Assembly: GCA_030407085.1 (NCBI GenBank)
Contig: CM059585.1
Span: forward strand, 116,115,501-116,179,500
Reading direction: 5' to 3'
From: Trichopria drosophilae
Taxonomy: Eukaryota; Arthropoda; Insecta; Hymenoptera; Diapriidae
DNA: 64,000 nt
The position numbers and the translations under genes are program-made. This document shows, in pieces, positions 22,704 to 32,315 of this stretch. Under the pieces are notes generated by a model, which was given only the letters and a program-made list of their open reading frames with translations, had not been told where the DNA came from and did no database searches. Position 1 is the first letter of the stretch. Every line of letters starts with the position of its first letter.

Positions 22704-23287
22704 GAAAAAATGCTTCCAAAATTTTTACGGATTTTTAAACAAAATATTTTGAGGTGGCGCTATTCCCTTTTGTGCCAAAATCAAGAACATTTTACAAATT
22801 TTTACAAATTTTTATCAAGAAAACAAGTAAACAAATTTTTAATCGGCTGATTTTTCGACGGTAATGTAATTATGACACAATTAAATATTATGTACAAGTT
22901 ATCGGTCGGTTGCAGCACGTAAATGTGAGCTAAGAAATTGAAATTTGAAAAGGGCGGATCTAAGATGGCGATTTCCAGTATGTTTTAGATGTCTTTCAGC
23001 AGATACGCATTATTACATAACTTGGATTGATGGAAATATTTTTGTACTTGTTTTTTTTTATATTTATTGCTGTATATTATTTAGAATATTATTTATTTAA
23101 GCCATAAAAATGTCACGTTCCTTGTTCATAACGCTGACGAAGTTTCCAGTTGATATAAAAAAAAATGTTGACATTTTCACATGTTAAAAAAATTAAATTT
23201 AGAATTTTATTGATTTTTGTACAGAAGGGGAGAGCGCGACCTCTAATTTTTTTTTTAATTCTGTAAAAATTCTGGAAGCATTTCTTC
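22704..23287. mobile_element. Inverted-repeat element, arms about 95 bp
   Basis: The left arm begins GAAAAAATGCTTCCAAAATT and continues to a GAGGTGGCGCTATTCCCTT block. The right arm, read inward from 23287, gives GAAGAAATGCTTCCAGAATT and a GAGGTCGCGCTCTCCCCTT block. The interior holds a diverged unit of the ~120-bp family near 22925-22985 (GGGCGGATCTAAGATGGCG). No frame is present, consistent with a non-autonomous transposon. Arm identity is roughly 75-80% by eye. Confidence 0.55.
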
Positions 23288-23299
23288 GCAATTTAATAT

Positions 23300-23405
23300 A
23301 AATTAGCGGTACCAAAAACCTCTGGAGAATAAATTTCAAACGAACTGAATTAGTTCTTTACAAATTTGTCTACTATATTAAATACGCCATTTTGAATATT
23401 GAAAA
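23300..23405 (-). repeat. Single unit of the ~120-bp family
   Basis: On the minus strand the segment carries AATATTCAAAATGGCGTATT, then a region ending in GTTTTTGGTACCGCTAAT, matching the unit order of the tandem array at 11985-12610. Confidence 0.4.
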
Positions 23406-23809
23406 GCTGTTATTGATTTCGTAATTATTCAAATGACTTAAAAACTTTGGTCGACTGCATTTCAAACTTGTTGATTCTCTCAATTCTGATATTAAATTTG
23501 GCCAGGATCTTGATCTTGACTTATTTCCAGGTGGAAATTACGTCTCTTTTACCAGAAGAGGAAAAACGGAAGAATATGCGTCAGACCTTCATCATGACCT
23601 TGAGGGCTGAATAGATTTTTTAATGGAAACTCATACTTTTTTTCGTATAAATGGATATAATGGATACTACAATGACAGTATGTTTATTTCAAAAGTCTTA
23701 TAACAAGTTACGTTTATTTTATAGCGAATATTCGTTCAATTCTACGATAGCCACTAAACTTCATTCACTTGCATCACGAGTCGTGCTGATTGGTTCGTTA
23801 ACCCGAATA

Positions 23810-24100
23810 AATAAAGTTAGTGTGGCACAAGTGTGGCAAAAGTGTGGATACTGTTATGTGGCGAATGTGTGGCGCAGTAGACGGAGCCACACATATGCCA
23901 CACAAGATACAGGGATTGCTCTAAATACGGCAAAAGTGTGGAATAAGAGTGGCGTTCGACATTAAGTATATTTTTACAAGTGTGGCATAAGAGTGGCCGT
24001 CGACACTTGGTATATTTTTACAAGTGTGGCACAAGTGTGGCGGCCTACATTAAGTATATTTTTGAAAGTGTGGCACTGCCCCACACTTGTAAATAAATAG
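23810..24100 (+). repeat. GTGTGGC minisatellite with 44-bp units
   Basis: Three consecutive 44-bp units lie at 23936-23979, 23980-24023 and 24024-24067. Each runs GTGTGGNANAAGNGTGGC, then a CGACATTAAGTATATTTTT-type block. Upstream, from 23820, shorter GTGTGGCAAAA words at 11-12 base spacing extend the array, and GCCACAC words near 23893-23913 are inverted. A frame at 23651-23965 overlaps it and is not a gene. Confidence 0.75.
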
Positions 24101-24134
24101 AGGGAGAGAGAGGGACGAAAAGGGTGAGAGGAGA

Positions 24135-24156
24135 GGGGGGGGGGGGGGGGGGGGGG
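24135..24156 (+). repeat. Homopolymer run of 22 G
   Basis: Twenty-two consecutive G follow a GAGAGA/GGGAGAG purine tract. Such runs are frequent assembly or base-calling weak points, so the length may not be exact. Confidence 0.9.
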
Positions 24157-24639
24157 AAAAGAGAGATGATCACTGGATATTTTTAAAATAAATGCCGAAA
24201 TGTTCGTAAAAGGGTCTCCAGAAAAAAATAAAATCTCCAACTCCCAATTTCGAATACTTTAAGCATGAAATATCGAAATGATATTGGCACAATGTTTTTC
24301 AGAAACATTTTAAGCAAATCATCCCGATTCCTTTGGTCAAAAAGGTAAGTTTCTATTTAAAAACCTAAGTTGACCTTGCGCTGACGTTCAAGGTCTTCCT
24401 AAAACTTTTGTGTAACCCGTTTTGCTATAAATGCATTGCTTGAAAAGTATTTTGAACACAGAATGTTTTCTGCAACTAGTAGAGGCCATTTTCTGCGTGT
24501 CGTCTGTTCCTTTACATTAGTAGTAATGTTTCATATTTCAAGAGAATATCTGTGTTTATAGTAATTATTGAACAAAATTCTGCTAATTTTTATTAGAATT
24601 TATTGTAAATTTTCGTATAATAAATGCCCGTCTCCGAAT

Positions 24640-24715
24640 TACCATCAGATGGTAAAAGTTCTGTCATGCGGTAAATTTACCATTAGTTGGTAAGATTACC
24701 AAGACAGTTTCTCAT
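24640..24715. repeat. Cluster of TTACC/GGTAA half-sites
   Basis: About seven TTACC or GGTAA words fall within roughly 65 bases, arranged as successive palindromes: TTACCATCAGATGGTAA, GGTAAATTTACC, and GGTAAGATTACC. A CTGTC...GACAG pair brackets part of the cluster. This may be a structured repeat or a protein-binding cluster. The assignment is open. Confidence 0.4.
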
Positions 24716-24739
24716 GTGACGCTTATCGACGCTGTGCAC

Positions 24740-25735
24740 ACACATGATCATACCGTTAGGTTCCGTTCATGATGGGAGAATGTTTTTCAAGGCGCATAAG
24801 TGACTACTGGCCTTTATTTCAACTACGCGTCGTGTGTAAAAGCGATCTCTTTATAGGTATTTAGTATGCAACCAAGTGACATAATACCTTTATTACACAC
24901 GATTTTTCGTAAATCAAGAAAATAAAATCTCGCAACACGAACAAGCAGTGGTCGTAATTACTTTCGATACGCGCTCGCATTCCCACTTAATATTTTTTCT
25001 TGCGTTTCTACGATACGGGCCCATGCATTATTGCCGCTAATTTACGCTCGTGCATAAAACAGAGACTATAACGCGAATGTAACGGCGATGAAAATCTATG
25101 GAGGTACGAGGGTCTTCTCGCGGAGAGTCGCGTGTTCGGGCCACACTTGCCCCGGCAATATATTTTTCTTCGTTATGAATACTTTTAGCTAACGCGATCG
25201 TTTCTCGCACGCGGAGATTCGTACATGTGCTTGAGTGATTTAAAAAGCACATATATTTAATTAAAGTGGACCGTCGTACTTCCCGCACTCGTGCCGTAAT
25301 CGGCATTCATCACGTACTCGTTAGTCCGTTTTTCAATTCTCCTTTTCGGCCTTTATTTCTTATTTTCATCGCGTTCTTTACTTTCGCAAGGTTTTATTAA
25401 TAATTGTGTTATTTACATATTCGCAGGAGATGATTAAGGCTCGACTACGTACAATCTGTAGTAGGCGTGTCTAATGCATTTATATACGGGCGCTATCGTA
25501 TGGCAGGATACGGTACTAGATATTGGAAGAAAGTTGAAAGTTTTTTTGTGAAATATCACTAAATTTTTCATACTGTTTTCAAAATATAAATAATTATTTT
25601 ATGTACGGGGGGGGGGGGGATATCAGAATGTAGTTAATATCAGTTTAGCTAAAATCACTAACTTGGTTTCCGAGTGTAACAAAAATTGAGCATTGGAAAA
25701 ACCACTGTCATTCACTCAATTTTCAGTTGTAATAT
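24740..25735. other. CpG-rich island then AT-rich DNA, no gene recognised
   Basis: From 24740 to 25340 the sequence is rich in CpG and of high complexity, resembling conserved insect non-coding DNA. The minus frame at 25037-25306 has no recognisable domain. A run of 13 G lies at 25607-25619. Confidence 0.25.
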
Positions 25736-25903
25736 CCCGAGACCTTCAAAATTATCGGAATATTTCCCGATAGCTTTGGTGCAAACAAGTGAATATGTCA
25801 AGTTTTGCAGGTTAAAGATCCCGATTCTGCAAAACTTAACATATTTATTTGTTCGCAGGAAAGTTAGAGGGAAATATTGCGATTAATTTTGAAGGTCGAG
25901 GGG
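25736..25903. repeat. Compact hairpin, arms about 75 bp
   Basis: GACCTTCAAAATTATCGGAA at the left is matched by the inverted CGACCTTCAAAATTAATCGC at the right. The pairing continues through the TTTCCC and GCAAACAAGTGAATATGTCA / GCGAACAAATAAATATGTTA blocks to AGTTTTGCAG / CTGCAAAACTT. Only about 15 bases separate the arms. The result is a long hairpin with roughly 80% paired bases. It could be a decayed fold-back element or a transcribed hairpin. The frame at 25686-25886 is a by-product. Confidence 0.65.
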
Positions 25904-26240
25904 TATACGGCGGATTATTTTTGTGACCGGTATTTGAGGTTACAGCTGAGCAGAGAGGAGAGACGAATATATGAATTTAGAAGTTTTAATAAATGAGTAG
26001 CGAGTATGCAATTTTCGAATGCAATTTCCAGGAGCTGCCGTGGAATTTCCAGTATAATTTTAAACAAATGACCATAGAACCCTTTGAATATCGCGCTCTA
26101 ATTGGCTGAAATCCAGTCGCGAAAAATAATCAATTAAATTGCAATAACAAGACAATGTCGTAAACAGTTGCATAAGCAACAAATATTATTTCTCGACCGC
26201 TTGCTTTCAATTCAATTTTCATAATAAATTCATAAATAAA

Positions 26241-26511
26241 TCTTGGTTTAGATGGTCACCACACAAAAAATACAATAAAGAAAAAAAATCCACAATGGTT
26301 TTCGATGGAAAACACGAAGAGTGAGTAAAAAACAAGTTGTAAAAAAATATATTGGAGTATGAATCGTCTCCAAACGAACCTTTTCTACTGTTACATATAT
26401 TTGCTTAAAAGTTATTAATTAATTACAAGTTCTGTTTTCCTCTGTCGACGATTTAAACAAATTTTCTTTTTCTTTATTGTATTTTTTGTATGGTGACCGT
26501 CTAAACCAAGA
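26241..26511. mobile_element. MITE with TCTTGGTTTAGACGGTCACC terminal repeats
   Basis: Terminal inverted repeats of about 49 bp lie at 26241-26289 and 26463-26511, differing at only a few positions: TCTTGGTTTAGATGGTCACC against TCTTGGTTTAGACGGTCACC, both followed by CAAAAAATACAATAAAGAAA. The interior has no frame. The 271-bp size and strong termini mark a young non-autonomous DNA transposon. The flanks are AT-rich and I could not fix the target duplication. Confidence 0.8.
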
Positions 26512-27029
26512 ATTATTTACGAATATTATGAACATTTAAGACAATATTGTGCAAAAATTGCACGATTATTTGAAAATTGTACTAAATACTCTAAATTATG
26601 TGTATTGTCAAAAAATTTCTAAAAGATAATCGTTTTTCGTTGAATTAATCTCAACCTCCCTCTCTCCCTCCTCCTTAAGTAACATATAAACATATGAAAT
26701 GCCTTGCTAAAATCATTCTTGGAATTTTGAAATATACGAAATGGAAACCACTATCAACCACCAGAGAACAGGAGTGAACAAAGTTCGTTAAACTTTTTCA
26801 ACTAAGTGAAAATTGATTTACAAAATTTTATTCAACAGTTCTGGTCGCACCTGCCGAACACAAATCGCTCAGTACCCGTTTAGTATGAGTTCAAACACGA
26901 GCATGTTTTTTGTGATTGGTTTACACAAAATCCTTTTGAAAAATAATTGCGAGTGGAGAGGCTATATTCTAGTATGACAGTATTAGTCCGTTGATGAATA
27001 TACATAATTTTCAATAACTATTTACAGTA
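26512..27029. other. AT-rich DNA, nothing identified
   Basis: No gene or repeat was recognised between the MITE and the GC-rich repeat that follows. Confidence 0.35.
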
Positions 27030-27295
27030 GCCCCCATCCTAAGTTATACCGGTCGGTTCTTTCAAAATGGCGGCAGATTCTCCAAAGTTATAGCTCCTCA
27101 TTATCCCCACTTCGTAACACTGTTTATATCCATGCAATGAGTGCTTCTGTGTGAGAGTGTCGCGAAGCGAGTGTGGCTCAGCGAAACAACGTGGTGGGAG
27201 AAGAAGTGGAAGAGAGTGGTATAATCTTGGACAAGCCAAATGTATAACTTTGGATAAGCATATAACTTTGGACGGTATAACTTAGGATATGGACT
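27030..27295 (+). repeat. Moderate-copy repeat, partner of 12905-13100
   Basis: This copy has CCTAAGTTATACCGGTCGG, then TTCAAAATGGCGGCAGATTC, then TCCAAAGTTATAGCTCC, and later three TATAACTTTGGA / TATAACTTAGGA words at 27242-27292. The AAAATGGCGGC word is a YY1-type motif. Frames on the minus strand at 27039-27304 are not genes. Confidence 0.55.
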
Positions 27296-27304
27296 AGTGC
27301 ACAT

Positions 27305-27600
27305 ATGGTACGGGATACGGTACGCTATGCAAACTTGTGTGTCACACTTTTTTCAGGCAGGTTTCGAAGGAATGAAGGACTCCGCACGATGTCGCTCCAA
27401 GCTCCGCGTCCTCCCCCCCCCTCCCTCTACTCCTTGCTATTCTATTTTTTTCCTTTCCTCTCATCCGTTTCTCGTGTCATAATCCATTAATATTACGCGG
27501 TTTAAGAAGTAGGGAGAATCGATACTTTGGTGGGAGGCACAAAGCGCCCATCGCGCTGCTAGCCGGTTTAGTTCGTGGGCCTCAAGATAGGGACCGCGAA
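27305..27600 (+). repeat. GC-rich CGGTTTAGTTC family, copy A
   Basis: It shares with 29754-30030, in order: TACGCTATGCAAACTTGTGT, a C-rich tract, GCGGTTTAAGAAGTAGGGAG, a GGTGGGAGGC block, and CGGTTTAGTTCGTGGGCCTC. The pair is moderately diverged. No coding capacity is evident; the short frames at 27297-27490 come from the C-rich tract. Confidence 0.6.
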
Positions 27601-28021
27601 AAAACGGTCAGTGTCATCTCCGTAGTCTTAACTCTCTTGCGAGGAACTTTACTTGTAAGTGATTCAGCGACTCTTCTATTTTGTCTAGTCTACTTTTTTT
27701 TTAATGTACTATTGTACAAACAAATGTTGGACATAGCAATGACGCCAGGAGCTGTCTTTACCGACAGTACTACATTACCGACGATTACACCCATAATCTT
27801 TGATAAAATTCCGTATGGTGGCGTTTTGCTGTGTTGGATCTTTTCGTGTATAAACGAGTTTCTTAAAAAAATGGTTCGATATTTTCTGAAACCTCAGTAT
27901 AAGCGATGACGGAAAATAATTTCATAACTATTTTACAGAATCGCTCTTTGTCACTTTTCGTACTTGTTCGATCATCGGTAGTAACGAGGACGGGAGTGAG
28001 GTTCTGTACGACACGTGACCA

Positions 28022-28099
28022 ATGAGAGCGGACTTTCGCGGGATATCGGCCGATCGGCCCTACCTCGGCCACGACCGGGATCGAAGGGTCGTTTTCCAG
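28022..28099 (+). CDS. Possible 5' exon ending in a strong splice donor
   Basis: A 26-codon frame from the ATG at 28022 (context ACCAATGA) ends at CAG followed by GTAAGC at 28100, a near-consensus insect donor, within a CpG-rich island (27960-28300). The peptide is Arg/Asp-rich (starting MRADFRGISADRPYLG) and matches nothing I recognise. The alternative frame over the same segment ends in phase 1 at this donor. That would fit the acceptor phase of the candidate exon at 46365, but it has no start codon. The segment could equally be an untranslated first exon or chance. Confidence 0.2.
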
Positions 28100-29753
28100 G
28101 TAAGCACGTATGGTCACAATGTGCATGTTTCGTGCGTTATCGTCGGTGGAGATCGGATATCTCTGGAATTTGCATAAAAATCTATAAGCTCGCGCGTCCC
28201 GAGTTACGTTCCGCGCTTTTTCGCCCTCGTCCTGGCGCTACCACACGTACGCCCAAAACCCCTTCGGTAAATGCAGCCCAGACCGCGCCATGTCCCTAAA
28301 GGGCTTAAACGCGACAAATTCCATGGGCTAAATTGACTTTCTTCAATTATCCACTTTCGCTGAATCTCATATCGGCGCTTCCTATTCCCGCGATTTCCGA
28401 GCGCCATCTTTTTTCTTTTCTTTTCTTTTTTTTTACCGAGCCGAGGTACGGAATAATCGACGGTAATCGCATCATTTTTATCGTAATCCAGTAGCGCGAG
28501 CAATATTTTTCGGCATATTTGGGAAGTACGTGCTCGACAGTTTTCGGCGATTTTAAAAGTTTCGCTTACTGCTGAATTTGCGAGTAATTACTTTTAACTG
28601 CGAATTTTATCATGTTTGTAATATATTGATTATTTAAATAAATAATCGGATATAAATTTTTGGTCACTGCTGTTCTTTCACTAAATTAAACGTAAACATT
28701 GTATTGTTCTGATTTCGCTTATAATAACATGGAGTCATGAATTTGACCATTGAGATTTTACATCCCCATTACTGAACTATAGGAAATATTGAAGTATGGT
28801 AAAATGTTGAAAAGTAGTTAAATTCACTAAGAATCGCTGTCACTGTAGTTTTCTTTCAATTTAGTGGAAGGCCACGTCTTGCTGCAAGCGCTGAATTTGA
28901 ATTGATGGCATAACCTTGCGTTTCCGCGCTTTCAATGGTTTCTAACTAACTGTGTTCGAGGAAGATAAAAATCAATAATACATCTCTTAAAAATGCAAAA
29001 ATAATTATGCCCAACATAAAAAATTGTTACGATTCTTGAAGTATTAAGTACTTTTTGCGAGCCGCTCCGAACGGAAATGAAGCAAGAATTACATTTAGAA
29101 GGCCATATCGGTTGGACGACCTCAATACCCTCGATACAAAATTCTTTTCAACGAGCTTGAAAGCCTATAGGAAATATGTGAAAGGCACGGCAGTAGCAGA
29201 TTCTCGGAGTCTGTGTGCACAGGCCTTTCTGAATGTACAGAATGGCGTTTGCAAGGCGCCTATAAGCCTCGGCCCGTAATGAAACATAAATTATTCAATC
29301 GAAATCAGCCGCGGACTGGCTTTCTCTGTCTCGCTTACTCGGAAATTTCCCACCCTTTTCATCTTGCTTCTTCCGCTATTGGCCGAGTGTTTTTGCCGAA
29401 ACCAGCCTTTAAAAACTGAACCCTTCGCTCACAAAAGACGAAAAGCTCCAGCACGAATGCATTCGGAAAGTCCACTGCTGATTGAACGCGAATGCAACTG
29501 CGAAGAACAAATTCGATTTCGGAGTGTTTTCCTTTTGGAAATGAAGATGTTATCGACATCGTCGTTTTCTGTATCAATAAATAATTCTTTCCATGACAAT
29601 TGAAATTTTAAAATGAAAATCAAACGTTTTGCAACATCTAGGAACCATTACCAACAAGATCACTGTTCAGTAAAAATGTTCTAAATCATCTGACATGTAA
29701 ATGCGTTTACGGAAATGAAGATCTTAATTATATCGTAGTATACCAGTATTCTG
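28100..29753. other. GC-rich then AT-rich non-coding DNA
   Basis: The CpG-rich island continues to about 28500 and another GC-richer block lies at 29040-29560. Both show overlapping frames on both strands (for example 29055-29279 plus, 29359-29577 minus), none recognisable, so no gene is called. Confidence 0.25.
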
Positions 29754-30030
29754 GGATTACGGGCAGGCACTGCACATGTTACGCTATGGAAACTTGTGTC
29801 GCCCGCTTTGAAGCAAGTTCCCCCTCTCTGCTAATCTATTCCTTTCACTTTCCAGGAACCCACTTCCCCTAATCCAATATTCCATTTCTCCTATTACAAA
29901 CTGCCCATGGTGCGCGGTTTAAGAGAAAGGGAGAACGGAAATGTAATGCTCGATAATCGGCACTGTGGTGGGGGGCTCAAGACGCGCCAAGCGCCGCTAA
30001 GCGGTTTAGTTCATTGACCTCCATAAACAG
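29754..30030 (+). repeat. GC-rich CGGTTTAGTTC family, copy B
   Basis: It shares GCACATG-TACGCTATG-AAACTTGTGT, GCGCGGTTTAAGAGAAAGGG, GGTGGGGGGCTC and AGCGGTTTAGTTCATTG with copy A at 27305-27600, in the same orientation and order. A diverged inverted copy is at 8360-8470. The reason for the spacing of about 2.45 kb is unknown. Confidence 0.6.
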
Positions 30031-31534
30031 GATACAATTGTATATGTTCCAATTGTATGAACGACTTTTAAACTAATTTGTTTAGTAGAACAATTAGATA
30101 CTAATCGGGTATAGTCTCTCATGAAATTTACATTAAAATTTTTATATACAATTATTTAGTATTTACATATACAATACATAAATTATCATACATTCACAAT
30201 CTCAAATTTAAACAACACATTTTTTATTTAAGTATAATGATAACCATTCCAATGGTATTGTAATAACTATGCTTAAATCTTATGCTCATACAATAGGCAT
30301 TGCCATAATACATGGTTCAAATATTGTTCATTGTTTCCGGAGAAATAAGTTTCTTTTAATTTTAATTTTGAAAGGGGTCCCTGACCTGCCGTCCGAAAAT
30401 TAAATATTTTATTTACTTTAAATAATTTGTATACATTTCAACATTTTGTTTACGTTAATATTAAGTACTTTGTTTACATTCTCGAAATGTACACAGTTTT
30501 TGAAGAAGTCAATGACTGTTTTCCCCAGATTTAATGCATACATGTATTTTAAGATCTATAATATATATCGTATATTAAAAATATATTAAACTTCGTAATT
30601 ATTGTAATTATTGCAGAATGATTTCTCTGACTAATCACGGTGTGATTAAATGTTATTTAAATCATAGGTAAAAATCACATGGAATTTTGTTTTTTAATTC
30701 AATTCCTGGACACTTGTAGAAAATCGCTTTGCAAAAATATTTAAAATTCGTTAGAGCCATTTTTGTTCTATATTGATTTGTTTTGAAAAATCAATACCTT
30801 GAAAGAAGGAAAACGTTCTTACGTAATTCGATGCGCTGAACACGAATATCGTAGTAAAAATTGGTACAAATCCTAGTTAAAATCGGCAAAAATCGATAAA
30901 AATTCTTACTGACAAAAAAAGTGGAAATGTCGAAAAATGTTACTAATAAAATTTGTAGATTTGCTCAGAATACATATTTTATATTTAATACGTTTTCTTG
31001 TTTAATAAGTTTCAATATTTTACGAAGTAAACGAGAAGAGTTATGAAACTTCGTAATTTTTATGGAATTTTAACGTTTTTATCCTGTAAATCGCATTTGC
31101 GCTAATTTTTGTTTTGATATTGGATTATAGCATATCAAAAATAATAGGAAACCATGGATGTAATAGAAATTAGTGGCAACTTACAATACACATTGTATTT
31201 GGGCCTCTTTTTCGAAAACACCAGGTAGGACTCTATCATTTTTGTACCAATCATCACGAAGAAAAGGGAAAATAATTTAAAAAATGCTGTCTCAGATCCA
31301 ACGTTGTCGTTGAACTGTAGTTCATACTCGATAGTCCAAAAATTTACAAACATTTTCAAAGTTTTATAACTCGGAAATTATGGAGGATTATGAAACATTT
31401 ATTGAAAGTATTTTGAACAGTGTCCAATAATGTATTAAAAAATACTAATAATAAAATATTTATAAATGTTAAATTGAGAAATCTTAATATTTTGGCCAAA
31501 AGTGTACAAGTTTTCAGATTTGGCTAAAGCTTGT
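30031..31534. other. AT-rich DNA, nothing identified
   Basis: No gene is recognised; the minus frame at 31135-31359 is Phe/Tyr/Ser-rich and unconvincing. No clear repeat was seen. Confidence 0.35.
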
Positions 31535-31640
31535 TACACCGATGTTTTTGGGGTCACAAAATACGAATCTTACATTAAATTTTAAAATTGAAGATGGCAA
31601 ATTTAATATTGAGGACTTAAGTTTTAAAACCTCATTGAAT
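31535..31640 (+). repeat. Single unit of the ~120-bp family
   Basis: GATGTTTTTGGGGTCACAAA, TACGAATCTTAC and AAAATTGAAGATGGCAAATT follow the unit order of the array at 11985-12610, with moderate divergence. Confidence 0.45.
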
Positions 31641-32128
31641 CTGCTTATATAACTTTTATAATCAGGAGTTAAAAAATATATATTACATGTATAGAAAAGA
31701 ATTAAATACTGTAATTGATGTCAACATTTTCCATAGCTTCTGTTATTTTTATGAAACCTTCTCACGCGCTTCACGTCGTGAAGGTTGAAAGTTAGACTAT
31801 TAAAGCGCTTTTTTTTTTTTTTTTAATTTTTAACTATTTTTTTATTTTTTCTTACTTATTGAATTTTTAAAATGATCTTAAAACTTGAATACCTAATAAA
31901 GGACCAATTCTTTGATCACTTGCGGGAATAATATACGCAACCCGCGTGTTTCACGGGATACTCATGTGCCACCAAACGGTGAGAGTTTGATACATCATAT
32001 TGTCATTTCTCTCATATATGACGTCTATCTTTTTTTTGTTTTATTTTGTTTTCTTTATTTTCTTTTCCTTATTTTTTATTATTTAATGGGCGGAATTGCC
32101 CTTTTATACAATTGTTGCCATATTATTA
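31641..32128. other. T-rich DNA, nothing identified
   Basis: A run of about 14 T lies near 31810. The short frame at 31912-32133 encodes a Phe/Leu-rich stretch from T-rich DNA and is not called. Confidence 0.35.
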
Positions 32129-32315
32129 ATTGAGAGCTGCATATCGACTACTTAAGAAGATGGCGCCATACTTCCCATTTGTGTATGAAATGCAGGATTG
32201 CAGAAACGTCGACCAAGTACAGCAGCGTTCATGAAAAATTGTTCACCGTACGGGGATCGAACTCACGACCCACGACTTCGCAGTCTAGTGCGTTACAGCC
32301 TGAGCCCTGAAGCCT
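32129..32315 (-). mobile_element. SINE with tRNA-derived head (copy 2)
   Basis: On the minus strand the element begins with a tRNA-like head. An A-box-like stretch GGGCTCAGGCTGTAACGC (reverse of 32291-32308) is followed by an anticodon-arm-like AGACTGCGAAGTC and a B-box-like GAGTTCGATCCCC (reverse of 32252-32264). The body then runs to about 32129 and matches 120-240. This head-plus-body layout is that of a tRNA-derived SINE transcribed by RNA polymerase III. The parent tRNA is not certain. A-box degeneration suggests the copy is inactive. The plus-strand frame at 32198-32398 is a by-product. Confidence 0.65.

Noticed and set aside
32250..32310. Functional tRNA gene on the minus strand
   Set aside because: The arms are degenerate and the sequence continues into a body shared with 120-240, so a SINE head explains it better.
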